A DNA stretch of 64,000 nt, taken from assembly GCA_014653365.1 (NCBI GenBank), contig JACWEQ010000002.1, positions 1 through 64,000 of the forward strand, given 5' to 3'. Source of the stretch: Pelagibacterales bacterium SAG-MED49 (GTDB lineage: Bacteria; Pseudomonadota; Alphaproteobacteria; Pelagibacterales; Pelagibacteraceae). The notes under the pieces were generated by a model, which saw nothing but the letters and a program-made list of their open reading frames with translations, was not told the origin of the DNA and did no database searches. The position numbers were made by a program, and so were the translations under genes. This document shows positions 35,969-45,787 of the stretch, one piece after another (within the stretch, counting starts at the first letter, position 1; the number at the start of each line of letters is the position of its first letter).

Positions 35969-36592
35969 ATGCAAAAATATAAACTTTCTTGGCGCGACAT
36001 ATCATTTAATGATTTCAAAGTTTATTTATTTGCTTTGTTTAAAGCATTCATACCTAAAAAAAAAATTAAGGACATAGATGAACTTGAAAATTTTATTCAA
36101 ACAAAGTCTGCTTGGGTAACACAAGTTACTTTATATAGTTATTTAAAAACTAGAATGGGTACCAGGTATGTCCTTCATTTTGACAATGATGTTTTTATGT
36201 CATCTCTGAATATAGCTAAATGGAATATTTATTCTGTTGCTTTACAAGATTTAACATTTTTTACATTTTCATATTTAAAAGTTAACTTTAATTTTAAAAA
36301 TATTGATCAATCAAAAGAGATATTCAATAAAATTTTAGATGATGAGACCTATAATAAGATGCCACTAGATATAATAGAGCAAGCAAAAAAAAATTTTGAT
36401 GAAAGATTTAAAAATATCAACTGGGAATCTTATCATAGTGACCTTCCATTTAACCCAAGTGCTCTATCTTTATATAAATGGGCACCTATAGCTGAAGAAC
36501 TTAAAAGTTTAGATCGAAAAATTGTCTTAAATTCAATGATATTAAAATGGGATATTATTAGAAAAGAATTTGAAAAATTAATTGAATTTTAA
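35969..36592 (+). CDS. Conserved hypothetical protein next to acs
   Basis: A 207-residue soluble protein that I do not recognise as a named family. It has a basic amphipathic N-terminus ([12 protein letters not shown]), an aromatic-rich centre ([23 protein letters not shown]) and a long helical C-terminus ending [14 protein letters not shown]. No signal peptide, cofactor motif or metal site is evident. It diverges from the symporter operon and converges on acs, sharing a TTAA with interlocked stops, so a link with acetate use is possible but unproven. Confidence 0.75.
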   Translation: MQKYKLSWRDISFNDFKVYLFALFKAFIPKKKIKDIDELENFIQTKSAWVTQVTLYSYLKTRMGTRYVLHFDNDVFMSSLNIAKWNIYSVALQDLTFFTFSYLKVNFNFKNIDQSKEIFNKILDDETYNKMPLDIIEQAKKNFDERFKNINWESYHSDLPFNPSALSLYKWAPIAEELKSLDRKIVLNSMILKWDIIRKEFEKLIEF

Positions 36593-38601
36593 ATGTTTTT
36601 TCTATTATCCACTAAGCTTTGAACTACACCTGGGTCAGCCAAAGTAGTTGTATCACCTAATTGCCCATGTTCATTATGAGCAATTTTTCTTAAAATTCTT
36701 CTCATTATTTTCCCAGATCTAGTTTTTGGAAGTCCTGGAGTAAAATGAATCAAATCTGGAGTAGCCAAAGGTCCGATTTGTTTTCTAACCCAAAGTTTTA
36801 AATCTCTTTCAAGTTCACCAGTTTCTCTCTCTCCTGCATTTAGAGTAACATAACAATATAATCCATTACCCTTAATATCGTGAGGATAACCAACCACAGC
36901 AGCTTCTGCTACTTTTGGATGAGCAACGAATGCACTTTCAATTTCAGCGGTACCTAGATTATGTCCTGAAACTATAATCACATCATCCACTCTACCTGTA
37001 ATCCAGTAGTAACCATCTTTATCTCTTTTACATCCATCTCCAGTAAAATACTTTCCATCAAACTGAGAAAAATAAGTATCAATAAATCTTTGATGGTCTC
37101 CATAAACAGTCCTCATTTGACCTGGCCATGATTGAGCAATGCAAAGCCTTCCTTCACCTGCACCTTTAATTTCTTTGCCACTTTTATCTACTAGAACAGG
37201 TTTAATCCCATAGAATGGCTTCGTAGCTGAGCCGGGTTTTAAAGGAATGGCGCCTGTTTGAGGAGCAATCATTATTCCACCTGTTTCTGTTTGCCACCAA
37301 GTATCAACAATTGGGCATTTAGAATTACCAACTGTTTTGTAGTACCACATCCAAGCTTCAGGATTAATTGGTTCACCAACAGTACCTAGTAACTTAAGAG
37401 ATTTTCTTGAAGTTTTTTTAACAGGTTTATCACCTTCCCTCATTAGAGCTCTAATCGCTGTGGGAGCTGTATAAAAAGTGTTAATTTTAAACTTATCTAT
37501 TATCTGCCACCATCTAGAAGTATCTGGATAATTTGGAATTCCCTCAAACATAACTGTAGTTGCACCATTAGCAAGTGGACCATAAATAATATAACTATGT
37601 CCAGTTACCCAGCCAATATCCGCTGTACACCAATAAATGTCTTTAGGTTTATAATTAAAAATATATTGATGAGTCATTGAAGCATAAACCATATAACCAC
37701 CAGTAGTATGCAAAACTCCTTTGGGTTTTCCAGTTGAGCCTGAAGTATAAAGAATGAACAAAGGGTCTTCAGCATTCATTTCTTCTGGTTCACAATTATT
37801 GGAAACGCCTTTTATTAATTCGTGATACCAAACATCTCTTTTTTTATCCCAATTGATATAATTTCCTGTTCGTTTAACAACAATACATTTTTTAACATTT
37901 GGACAACTCTCTAATGCTTCATCAATTGTATATTTAAGAGGAATAGTTTTTCCACCCCTAACTCCTTCGTCTGCTGTAATAATATATTCAGATTTACAAT
38001 CGTTTACTCTTCCAGAAATCGACTCTGCGGAAAATCCACCAAAAATAATTGAATGCACTGCTCCAATTCTAACACAAGCAAGCATCAAAATAGCAAGCTC
38101 TGGAATCATTGTTAAATAAATTGTAACTCTATCACCTTTTTTTATACCTAATTTTTTAAGACCATTTGCAGCTCTCGATACTTTCTGGTGAAGTTCTTTA
38201 TATGAAATTTTTTGATTATCTTTTGGACTATCTCCAACCCAAATAATTGCAGTTTTATCTTTTTTATCTTTTAAGTGTCTATCAATACAATTAGCTGAAG
38301 CATTTAAAGTTCCATCTTGAAACCAATTAATTTTAACCTCTTTTTTACTAAATTTTACTTTTTTAATTTTTTTATAGGGTTTAATCCATGTAATTCGTTT
38401 TCCCTCTTTTTTCCAAAACTCATCATTACTTTTAATCGATTTAGAATACTTTTCTTGATACTGTTTTTTGTTTGCTAGACTATTTTTTACCCATTCAGCT
38501 TTAGGTTTAATAATTAAATCAGTAGAAGATAACTTTTTAACTTTAGTTTTTTTAGCTACTTTTTTTTTAATTTTGGTTTTTTTCTTTTTATTTACTGGCA
38601 T
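36589..38601 (-). CDS. acs: Acetate--CoA ligase (acetyl-CoA synthetase)
   Basis: Acs converts acetate, ATP and CoA to acetyl-CoA. The 670-residue protein shows the AMP-binding motif [27 protein letters not shown], the [20 protein letters not shown] hinge and the C-terminal [17 protein letters not shown] with the acetylatable lysine. Before the family N-terminus there is an additional tail with 13 lysines in the first 23 residues ([16 protein letters not shown]), unlike typical Acs. A nearby sodium:solute symporter may import the substrate. It ends in a 4-base overlap with the convergent unknown gene. Confidence 0.96.
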   Translation of the reverse strand: MPVNKKKKTKIKKKVAKKTKVKKLSSTDLIIKPKAEWVKNSLANKKQYQEKYSKSIKSNDEFWKKEGKRITWIKPYKKIKKVKFSKKEVKINWFQDGTLNASANCIDRHLKDKKDKTAIIWVGDSPKDNQKISYKELHQKVSRAANGLKKLGIKKGDRVTIYLTMIPELAILMLACVRIGAVHSIIFGGFSAESISGRVNDCKSEYIITADEGVRGGKTIPLKYTIDEALESCPNVKKCIVVKRTGNYINWDKKRDVWYHELIKGVSNNCEPEEMNAEDPLFILYTSGSTGKPKGVLHTTGGYMVYASMTHQYIFNYKPKDIYWCTADIGWVTGHSYIIYGPLANGATTVMFEGIPNYPDTSRWWQIIDKFKINTFYTAPTAIRALMREGDKPVKKTSRKSLKLLGTVGEPINPEAWMWYYKTVGNSKCPIVDTWWQTETGGIMIAPQTGAIPLKPGSATKPFYGIKPVLVDKSGKEIKGAGEGRLCIAQSWPGQMRTVYGDHQRFIDTYFSQFDGKYFTGDGCKRDKDGYYWITGRVDDVIIVSGHNLGTAEIESAFVAHPKVAEAAVVGYPHDIKGNGLYCYVTLNAGERETGELERDLKLWVRKQIGPLATPDLIHFTPGLPKTRSGKIMRRILRKIAHNEHGQLGDTTTLADPGVVQSLVDNRKNI

Positions 38602-38616
38602 GAAGTTATTTTATAT

Positions 38617-39030
38617 TTAAATTTTACCCATGTTATTTAGAATTTTCCAGCTTTTAGAGTCTATTGGCATAACAGATAATCTACTTTGTTTAATCAGTGA
38701 TAAATGACTTAATTCCTTATTTTTTTTAATAGTTTCAAGGGTTACAGGTTTTGTTAATTTCTTTTTAAACTGTACAGTAACCGCAATAAATCGACCACTT
38801 TTATCTGTTTTATCTAAGTATGCCTCTTTAATTACTTCCACTATTCCAACAATCTCTTTACCTATGTTTGAGTGATAAAAAAAACAAAGATCACCTTTTT
38901 TCATACTTTTTAAATTTTTAGCCGCTTGATAATTTCTTACTCCATCCCATGGAGCACCTCTTAAACCAGCTTTTTTTTGTTGCTCAATAGACCAAACGTC
39001 AGGTTCAGATTTCATTAACCAGTACTGCAT
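38617..39030 (-). CDS. EVE domain protein
   Basis: A 137-residue EVE-domain (thymocyte nuclear protein 1-like, PUA-related) protein. MQYWLMKSEPDVWSIEQ, WDGVRNYQAAKNL, GDLCFFYHSN and GIVEVI are diagnostic. EVE domains bind modified bases in DNA or RNA; the target here is unknown. It lies 15 bases upstream of acs on the same strand and 20 bases downstream of the TPR-sulfotransferase. Confidence 0.92.
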   Translation of the reverse strand: MQYWLMKSEPDVWSIEQQKKAGLRGAPWDGVRNYQAAKNLKSMKKGDLCFFYHSNIGKEIVGIVEVIKEAYLDKTDKSGRFIAVTVQFKKKLTKPVTLETIKKNKELSHLSLIKQSRLSVMPIDSKSWKILNNMGKI

Positions 39031-39050
39031 TTCTCTACCTATATACTTTG

Positions 39051-40232
39051 TTAATTTAGGTTTTTAAACATTTCATTTAAATAAATTTGATAATTTTTAT
39101 ATGAATTTATGGATGATGAATAAATCGATTTGTTTGCTTGATTTGTGCTGAGCGTTCTAATCGTCATATTGTTTTTGTGATGATTTAAACATTTTTCACT
39201 CCAATCCAAATCACAATAGTTAATAATTTTTTTAATTGTATGTTCATTATTTGTAATCAAATTTTCGTAATCTACATTTAGAATAGTTTTGCCAATTTTT
39301 TTATCCCAAAAACTCATTATATTTTTATATAAATTGTAGTATTCTACTAATTCCTTTTCATCATATTTCCAAGCTTGATTATCAGAAAATAAGTTTTTAT
39401 AGATTGATAAGCAGTTATCTTTAGCATTTCTTTGACAGTGAATTAATTTAGATTCTGGAAAATAATGTTTTATAAAACCAAGATAAAAATAATTATTTAA
39501 ACTTTTATCTGTAATCACATCATTTTTTAAATTAAATAATTCTAGATAATCAAAATATTTTTCTTTTAAATCCAAATTTAAAAAATCATCAATATTGTTT
39601 GAAATAATTTTTTTATCTTTTAAAAAATTATTTATAAAATTTGTCTCACCAGTACCAGAAACTTTTTCGTGACTCGATATTATATTCTCAACTAGTGTGG
39701 TACCAGATCTAGGAAGTCCGAATATAAAGATTACTTTTTTTTCATTATAATAAGAATTATTTATATATTCAAAATCAAATTTTAAAAAAAAAGATTTGAT
39801 TTTATTAAATAATTTTATCTTTTGACTAATATTAGTTTTTAAAGAATTTTTTTTTAAAACGTTTCCTTTTGAAAAGTATTTAAAAGACTTTTTGTAGTCT
39901 TTTTTGTCTTCATAGGCCTTGCTAATTGCAAATAATAAATCAATTTGCTTTTTAACATCAAGTTCTTTTTTGTTAATCTTTTTTAAAAATGAGCTCAAAT
40001 AGTATTCATCATTTTTAAAGTTAATTTGTAAACTTAATAATCTGTCTGCTTTTGTTGATAGTGGAAATTTTTTTAAACAATTATCTAAAGTAAGTTTTGC
40101 CTTTTTAAATTGCCTTGTACTTTGATAAGCGTGAGCTAAATTAATATGAATGTGTTCAATATTTTCGTCTATTTTAATTGCTCTTATATAAAGCAAAATA
40201 GCTTCTTCAAATTTACCAATCATAATTTTCAA
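39051..40232 (-). CDS. TPR-repeat sulfotransferase, 3' part of an interrupted gene
   Basis: The open frame encodes 393 residues: TPR repeats in the first 130 (KFEEAILLYIRAIKI, HINLAHAYQSTRQFKKAK, KDYKKSFKYFSKGN) and then a sulfotransferase domain with the PAPS loop FGLPRSGTTLVENIISSH and the 3'-phosphate motif LIHCQRNAKDNCLSIYKN. The same frame continues upstream to 40580 with good TPR sequence except for a single TGA at 40452. The truncated form could start at ATG 40223 or TTG 40232, but it would begin in the middle of a TPR. The acceptor of the sulfate group is unknown. Confidence 0.75.
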   Translation of the reverse strand: MKIMIGKFEEAILLYIRAIKIDENIEHIHINLAHAYQSTRQFKKAKLTLDNCLKKFPLSTKADRLLSLQINFKNDEYYLSSFLKKINKKELDVKKQIDLLFAISKAYEDKKDYKKSFKYFSKGNVLKKNSLKTNISQKIKLFNKIKSFFLKFDFEYINNSYYNEKKVIFIFGLPRSGTTLVENIISSHEKVSGTGETNFINNFLKDKKIISNNIDDFLNLDLKEKYFDYLELFNLKNDVITDKSLNNYFYLGFIKHYFPESKLIHCQRNAKDNCLSIYKNLFSDNQAWKYDEKELVEYYNLYKNIMSFWDKKIGKTILNVDYENLITNNEHTIKKIINYCDLDWSEKCLNHHKNNMTIRTLSTNQANKSIYSSSINSYKNYQIYLNEMFKNLN

Positions 40233-40580
40233 ATTTGCTAAATTTATTATAGAACTTATATAATTGCGGTTTATTTCAATACATTTGAGAAAACATTTTT
40301 CTGCTTCTTTGAGCTTATTTATCTTTTTGTAGGCAATACCAAGATAATTTTTTGCATCAATATTTTTTGGATTAATTTTTATTGCTGTTTGAAAAGATTT
40401 AATAGAATTAACTTCATTATTTAAATTTAGATAGCTAAGTCCTTGTAAGGTTCATAAAAAATCATTATTTTTAAATTCTCTCAATAAAAAGTTTGATGTT
40501 TTTATTACAGAATTAAAATCATTTTCTTTAAATTTTGTAATAATTATTAGAATTTTGTTTTTTAGATTTAATTTATTCAT
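40233..40580 (-). pseudogene. 5' part of the TPR-sulfotransferase gene, cut by an in-frame TGA
   Basis: Reading the minus strand from ATG at 40580 gives MNKLNLKNKILIIITKF, then TPR sequence up to KNNDFL, a TGA at 40452-40454, and on in the same frame TLQGLSYLNLNNEVNSIK, FQTAIKINPKNIDAKNYLG and KLKEAEKCFLKCIEIN straight into the ORF at 40232. No insertion or deletion is needed; a TGG to TGA change (Trp to stop) would explain it. With the stop read through, the protein would be 509 residues. It is a recent nonsense mutation or a base-calling error. Confidence 0.8.
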
Positions 40581-40733
40581 ATTATTAATAGCCTCATAAA
40601 TTATTCAAATAACTTATCTGTTAAATCATAATTGTTTAATAATGCTGATATTGCATTACAGCCATGTGAAAAAATACCTAAAATGGGTTATAGTTTAATT
40701 TAGTAAGTACATGATAGGATGGATGTAAATAAT
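40581..40733 (-). other. Gap with a short open relic between tsaD and the TPR gene
   Basis: This 153-base gap, large for this genome, contains on the minus strand a 28-codon open segment without a start (40601-40687) that reads like protein: SHGCNAISALLNNYDLTDKLFE then TAA. In other alphaproteobacteria gpsA often lies next to tsaD and before an EVE-domain gene. The relic might be the tail of such a lost gene, but the resemblance to GpsA is weak. Confidence 0.35.
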
Positions 40734-41810
40734 TTATTCTAAAATTATCCCAGCACCCTTAAGAAAAGCTGCACTTTCATCTAATGGCCATCTTGGTTTT
40801 GCTGTATGATCTAAATTACTAAATTGGTTTAATTTAAATTTTTCCAACCCAACCATTGCTATCATTGCAGCATTGTCACCACAAAATTCTATTGGTGGAA
40901 ACATACTTGTAAAACTTTCTTCAATACATAAATCAGTTAACATAGATCTAATATTTTTATTAGCAGCCACTCCTCCAGCAACTACAAATATTTTATCTTT
41001 TAGATTATTTTGTTTTTCAAACTCACCAAAGGCAATTTTAGTTTTTTTGTATAATATTTCTTCAACTGTTTTTTGAAAAGAAGCTGCAAGATCAAATTTT
41101 TCTTGATCAGTTTTAATATTTTTAGTTATTCTTAAAATAGCAGTTTTAAGTCCAGCAAATGATAAATTACAACCACCTTTATTAAAAATTGGTTTTGGTA
41201 AATCATATTTATTGGGATCACCTTTTTTTGCTAAAATCTCAATTTGTGGACCGCCTGGAAATTCTACTCCTAAAAGTTTTGCCGTTTTATCAAAAGCTTC
41301 ACCCAAAGCATCATCAATAGTTGTTCCTAATCTTTTGTATTTACCAAGGCCCTGAACATTTAAAAATTGTGAGTGACCACCAGAAATTAATAAAAGTAAG
41401 TATGGATAGTTTAATTCTGAATTAAGTTTGGGGCTTAATGCGTGACCCTCTAGATGGTTAACAGCAATGAAGGGTTTATTAAGTGCACTTGCAAAAGCTT
41501 TTCCAAAACTTAAACCAACTGACAAACAAACTATTAATCCTGGACCAGCAGTAGAAGCTACTGCATCAATTTCTTCAATTTTTCTTCCACTGTCGTCAAT
41601 TGCTTTTTGAACTATCCAGTCTATTTTCTCCACATGAGAACGAGCAGCTAATTCTGGAACTACTCCCCCAAATTCTTTATGAACCTCAACCTGGCTTGAT
41701 ACAATATTAGATAAAACTACTGTATTTCCTTGTCCATTTTCAGTTATTATGGATGCTGCTGTTTCATCACAGCTAGACTCAATTCCAAGAATTAAAGGTT
41801 TTTTACTCAT
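40734..41810 (-). CDS. tsaD: tRNA N6-threonylcarbamoyladenosine synthase subunit TsaD
   Basis: TsaD (formerly Gcp) transfers the threonylcarbamoyl group to A37 of ANN-reading tRNAs. The 358-residue protein has the ASKHA signature ILGIESSCDETAASI at the start, the metal-binding NHLEGHALSPKL, LLISGGHSQ, GVEFPGGPQIE and VAGGVAANKNIR. It is full length. It diverges from hemC with 56 bases between, a common alphaproteobacterial arrangement. Confidence 0.97.
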   Translation of the reverse strand: MSKKPLILGIESSCDETAASIITENGQGNTVVLSNIVSSQVEVHKEFGGVVPELAARSHVEKIDWIVQKAIDDSGRKIEEIDAVASTAGPGLIVCLSVGLSFGKAFASALNKPFIAVNHLEGHALSPKLNSELNYPYLLLLISGGHSQFLNVQGLGKYKRLGTTIDDALGEAFDKTAKLLGVEFPGGPQIEILAKKGDPNKYDLPKPIFNKGGCNLSFAGLKTAILRITKNIKTDQEKFDLAASFQKTVEEILYKKTKIAFGEFEKQNNLKDKIFVVAGGVAANKNIRSMLTDLCIEESFTSMFPPIEFCGDNAAMIAMVGLEKFKLNQFSNLDHTAKPRWPLDESAAFLKGAGIILE

Positions 41811-41866
41811 TCAAATAGTTTTTATTAATTGTACAAACTCAATACAAGTAAGAAATAAATTTATTT

Positions 41867-42784
41867 ATGAAAAATAAAATAACTATTGGATCTAGAGGAA
41901 GCAAGTTAGCATTAATTTATGCCCAAAATGCTAAAGACAAGATTATTCAAAACTCCAATTTTAATGATGAAGATGTTGTTATTAAAGAAATAACAACAAA
42001 AGGTGATCAGGTTCAAGATGTAAGATTATCAGAAGTAGGTGGAAAAGGTTTATTTTCAACAAATATTGAAAAAGAACTTCAAGATAAAAAAATTGATATA
42101 GCAGTTCACGCATTAAAAGATATGCCAGCTATTGAAACTGATGGTTTAAGAACAGATACCTTTTTAAAAAGAAATGATCCAAGAGAAATTTTGATAACTA
42201 AAGATAAAAAAAAACTTAAAGAATTAATAGCCAATGCAGTAATTGGAACATCCTCCTATAGAAGAGAATTTCAGATAAAAAAAATTAGAACAGATATTCA
42301 TTGTAAACTTATTAGAGGGAATGTTGATACAAGAATTAAAAAACTTAATGATGGTTTGTATGATGCAATAATATTATCATATGCAGGAATTAAATCTTTA
42401 AAAATAGAAGATAAAATTACTGAAGTATTTTCAACAGAGGAAATAATTCCAAGTGCAGGACAGGGAATTATTGCACTTCAATGCCGTTATAATGATGATG
42501 AAATTATTTCAGTTTTGAATAAGGTTAATGATTATGAAACTTTTAAAAGAGCTCATGCAGAAAGAAATGTTCTGAAAGTTTTAGAAGGTGATTGTGAAAC
42601 AGCTGTAGGAGCTCATGCCATTATAGACGGAGATAAAATTACTTTAGAGGCTGAACTTTTTTCTTTAGATGGAAATCAGAGATTCTATGAAAAAAAATCT
42701 TCAAAAATTGAAAATGCAAAAGAACTTGGTAAAGAAGTTGCTCAAATATTAAAGAAAAAATCAAATAATTCTTATAAAAAATAA
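41867..42784 (+). CDS. hemC: Porphobilinogen deaminase (hydroxymethylbilane synthase)
   Basis: HemC joins four porphobilinogens into hydroxymethylbilane. The 305-residue protein has GSRGSKLALIYAQ, EVGGKGLFSTNIEKEL, VHALKDMPA, GTSSYRRE, RGNVDTRIKKL and the dipyrromethane-cofactor cysteine C243 in GDCETAVGAHA. It is followed by hemD after one base. With hemE, hemH and hemJ at 8-10.5 kb, five haem genes lie in this window. Confidence 0.97.
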   Translation: MKNKITIGSRGSKLALIYAQNAKDKIIQNSNFNDEDVVIKEITTKGDQVQDVRLSEVGGKGLFSTNIEKELQDKKIDIAVHALKDMPAIETDGLRTDTFLKRNDPREILITKDKKKLKELIANAVIGTSSYRREFQIKKIRTDIHCKLIRGNVDTRIKKLNDGLYDAIILSYAGIKSLKIEDKITEVFSTEEIIPSAGQGIIALQCRYNDDEIISVLNKVNDYETFKRAHAERNVLKVLEGDCETAVGAHAIIDGDKITLEAELFSLDGNQRFYEKKSSKIENAKELGKEVAQILKKKSNNSYKK

Positions 42785-42785
42785 T

Positions 42786-43484
42786 ATGCATATTTTATTA
42801 ACTAGACCCCTAGAGAACTGCTCTGAAATGATTGTAAAATTTAAATCTTTGGGGCATCAAGTTTCTCATCTTCCTTTATTGAATATAGATAAAGTAAATT
42901 ATGAAGAAATAAATTTTTCTGAATACAAAGGAATAATTTTTACTAGCGCTAATGCGGTTAAATTTTTGGAATATAGAAAAATTGATAAGCAAATTCTTTG
43001 TTTTTGTGTAGGAATTGCTACTGAAAAACAAGCAAGAAGTATTGGTTTTCAAAATGTAATCGCTGCTGAGGGAAATGTTGAAAATTTAAAAGAGTTAGTT
43101 CTACAAAACTTTGATAAAAAAAATGGAAAACTAATTTATATAAGTGGAGAAACCATCTCAGTTGACCTTGACCAACAACTGGTAGGAGAAGGATATAACA
43201 TTAAAAGAATAGTTAATTATAGAACCACTCATAATCAAAATTTTGATGAAAATTTTGTTAAGGAATTAAAGCTAAATATGCCTGATATGGTCTATGTTTA
43301 TTCTCAAAATAGTGCTTTAAGTTTTTTAAATTTTATAAAGATCCATCAATCTGAAAGTCTTTGGATGGATACGAATTTGATGTGTATTAGTGAAAAAACT
43401 TCGTCTATATTGAACGAAATCAAGTGGAAGAAAATATTTCTTTTTAATCCTGGAGAAGAAGAGTTTTTGTTATATAAAATTTAG
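42786..43484 (+). CDS. hemD: Uroporphyrinogen-III synthase
   Basis: HemD closes and flips the D ring of hydroxymethylbilane to uroporphyrinogen III. The family is very variable; this 232-residue protein fits by length, by ILLTRPLENCSEMIVKFKSLGHQV at the start, FTSANAVKFLE (the conserved TS.N.V region) and YISGETISVDLDQQLVGEGY, and by its place one base after hemC. It is followed by the MscS gene after two bases. Confidence 0.88.
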   Translation: MHILLTRPLENCSEMIVKFKSLGHQVSHLPLLNIDKVNYEEINFSEYKGIIFTSANAVKFLEYRKIDKQILCFCVGIATEKQARSIGFQNVIAAEGNVENLKELVLQNFDKKNGKLIYISGETISVDLDQQLVGEGYNIKRIVNYRTTHNQNFDENFVKELKLNMPDMVYVYSQNSALSFLNFIKIHQSESLWMDTNLMCISEKTSSILNEIKWKKIFLFNPGEEEFLLYKI

Positions 43485-43486
43485 TT

Positions 43487-44572
43487 ATGGAAATAATAAA
43501 TAATTTTTCTGACATATTTTTTTCAGTATGGAAACAAGGAATTCTAGGTGTTGATATTTTTCAAATACTAATTGGTATTGGAATATTTTTTATTTTTTTA
43601 GTTTTTAGAGGTCTAATTAGTAAGCTTATTATAAAAAAATTAGAGATAATTTCTAAAAGAACAACTAATAAATTAGACGACACTTTTGTTCATGCTTTGG
43701 TAGGGCCTGCCAGATTTTTACCAATTGTTCTTGGTTTTTTTATTGCCAGTTATTATATGACTTTTTCAAGTGAGGGACGAGAAGTCGTAGATACTATAAA
43801 TAGAACTTTAATTACCATTTTAATTTTTTGGGTTATTCACCAAATCATTGAACCTATTTCATATATATTAAGTGGACTAGATAAGCTCTTAACGAGAGAA
43901 TTAATTGGATGGATTATTAAATCTCTTAAAATTTTAATTTTTATTTTAGGGCTTGCAGCCGTACTTGAATTATGGGGAATTAAAATTGGTCCAATTATTG
44001 CAGGTCTTGGGTTGTTTGGTGTAGCAGTAGCATTAGGAGCGCAAGATTTATTTAAGAATTTGATTTCAGGAATTTTAGTATTAGTTGAAAAAAGATTTAA
44101 AATAGGAGACTGGATTGCAGTCGATGGAATTATAGAAGGTATAGTTGAAAAAATAGGATTTAGATCAACAACAATAAGAAAATTTGATAAGTCCCTTGCA
44201 ATTATTCCAAACTTTCAATTTGCCGAAAATGCTGTTGTTAACGTGAGCGAAACTTCTAATTGGTTAATCAGTTGGATAATTACACTTCAGTATGACACAA
44301 CAGTTGATCAATTAAAAACGGTAAGAAATGAAATTGAAGGATATATAAATAATAGTGAAGATTTTGATACAAATGTTGGTGTAGCAGTTAGAATTGATAA
44401 ATTTTCTGATAGTTCAATTGATATGTATGTGCGTGGCTTTACTAAAACTGATAGTTGGAATGAAATGCTTGCTGTAAAAGAAAGACTTGCGATTGAAATT
44501 AAACAAATTGTAGAAAAAAATAATGCATCTTTTGCTTTTCCGAGTCAGTCGATTTATATCGAAAAAAAATGA
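43487..44572 (+). CDS. MscS family mechanosensitive ion channel
   Basis: A 361-residue small-conductance mechanosensitive channel that would release solutes on osmotic downshock. There are five or so membrane helices; the pore helix and beta domain are clear in GPIIAGLGLFGVAVALGAQD, FKNLISGILVLVEKRFKIGD and the following WIAVDGIIEGIVEKIGFRST. It overlaps the yggT start by 4 bases, and the group hemC-hemD-mscS-yggT-folD is probably one transcript. Confidence 0.92.
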   Translation: MEIINNFSDIFFSVWKQGILGVDIFQILIGIGIFFIFLVFRGLISKLIIKKLEIISKRTTNKLDDTFVHALVGPARFLPIVLGFFIASYYMTFSSEGREVVDTINRTLITILIFWVIHQIIEPISYILSGLDKLLTRELIGWIIKSLKILIFILGLAAVLELWGIKIGPIIAGLGLFGVAVALGAQDLFKNLISGILVLVEKRFKIGDWIAVDGIIEGIVEKIGFRSTTIRKFDKSLAIIPNFQFAENAVVNVSETSNWLISWIITLQYDTTVDQLKTVRNEIEGYINNSEDFDTNVGVAVRIDKFSDSSIDMYVRGFTKTDSWNEMLAVKERLAIEIKQIVEKNNASFAFPSQSIYIEKK

Positions 44573-44859
44573 TTGCAATTTTTTATTTAATTTTACAAAT
44601 TTTAAAACTTTATTCTTATGTTGTAATTGCAAATGTATTAATAAGCTGGTTAATAGCTTTTAATGTTTTGAATACTCAAAATAGATTTGTTTACTCAATT
44701 TTAGAGCTTACTCATCGACTAACCGACCCATTATTATACAGAATTAGACGTTTCTTACCTGATTTAGGCTCACTTGATATATCTCCAATAATCCTTCTTT
44801 TATTGATTTGGTTTATTGAAATGTGTATGAAGCTCTACATTGCACCAATGATTTTTTAA
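44569..44859 (+). CDS. YggT family membrane protein
   Basis: A 96-residue YggT protein with two membrane helices: ILKLYSYVVIANVLISWLIAF, the family loop ELTHRLTDPLLYRIRRFLPDLGSLDISPIILLL, typical of YggT. Its role is unsettled; in other bacteria it is tied to osmotic tolerance or cell division (YlmG in chloroplasts and Gram-positives). It lies between an MscS channel (4-base overlap) and folD (9-base gap). Confidence 0.9.
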   Translation: MIAIFYLILQILKLYSYVVIANVLISWLIAFNVLNTQNRFVYSILELTHRLTDPLLYRIRRFLPDLGSLDISPIILLLLIWFIEMCMKLYIAPMIF

Positions 44860-44868
44860 AAAAGAGAT

Positions 44869-45714
44869 ATGATTTTAATAGATGGAAAAAAATTAGCAGC
44901 TGAACTTAGAGAAGAATTAAAACAAGAAGTATCCGAGTTAAAAACTAAATATAATAAAGTTCCTGGATTGACAGTAATTTTAATTGGAGACATGGCTCCT
45001 AGCCAAATTTATGTTCGTAACAAAGAAAAATCAGCAAATGAAGTTGGTTTGAAGTCTGAGGTGATTAAATATCCTGATACGGTTGAGGAAAAAACTATTT
45101 TAGATAAAATTGAAGAGCTAAACAATAATGATAGTATTTCTGGAATTTTAGTTCAGCTTCCACTTCCAAAACATATTGATAAACAAAAAGTTATTGAAAC
45201 TATAACTCCTTCAAAAGATGTAGATGGATTTCATCCAATGAATGTTGGAAATTTATCATCAGGTTATGAAAGTTCAGTGCCTTGTACTCCACTTGGGTGT
45301 TATTTAATGATTAAAAAAATTGAACCAAACTTAAGTGGTAAAAAAGCAGTAGTTGTTGGTAGATCTAATTTAAATGGAAAACCAATGACACAGCTTTTGC
45401 TTAAAGAAAATTGTACTGTAACTATTACTCACTCAAGAACAAAAGATTTAAAAGCTGAATGTTTAGAGGCAGATATTATTGTTGCAGCCGTAGGTATACC
45501 AGAACTAGTTAAAGGTGACTGGGTTAAAAAAGATGCAATTGTAATTGATGTTGGAATTAATAAAACAGAAAATGGTTTAGTAGGTGATGTTGCATTTGAT
45601 GAAGTTTCAAAAGTTGCAAAAGCTTTAACACCTGTTCCTGGTGGAGTAGGGCCAATGACAATTGCATGTTTATTAAAAAATACAATTGATTGCTTTAAAA
45701 GATCTCAAAAATAG
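44869..45714 (+). CDS. folD: Methylenetetrahydrofolate dehydrogenase / cyclohydrolase FolD
   Basis: FolD interconverts 5,10-methylene- and 10-formyl-tetrahydrofolate with NADP. The 281-residue protein has ILIGDMAPSQIYVRNKEKSA with the catalytic lysine region, ILVQLPLPKHID, TPSKDVDGFHPMNVG, the nucleotide loop VVVGRSNLNGKPM and the C-terminal PVPGGVGPMTIACLLKNT. It is preceded by AAGAGAT, a usable ribosome site. 10-formyl-THF made here is used by PurH. Confidence 0.96.
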   Translation: MILIDGKKLAAELREELKQEVSELKTKYNKVPGLTVILIGDMAPSQIYVRNKEKSANEVGLKSEVIKYPDTVEEKTILDKIEELNNNDSISGILVQLPLPKHIDKQKVIETITPSKDVDGFHPMNVGNLSSGYESSVPCTPLGCYLMIKKIEPNLSGKKAVVVGRSNLNGKPMTQLLLKENCTVTITHSRTKDLKAECLEADIIVAAVGIPELVKGDWVKKDAIVIDVGINKTENGLVGDVAFDEVSKVAKALTPVPGGVGPMTIACLLKNTIDCFKRSQK

Positions 45715-45787
45715 AAATACTTAAATAATTAAGAATTTTCTAATTTTTTTCTTTCTAATTTTTACGTATAACTCTCTATTAATTGCT

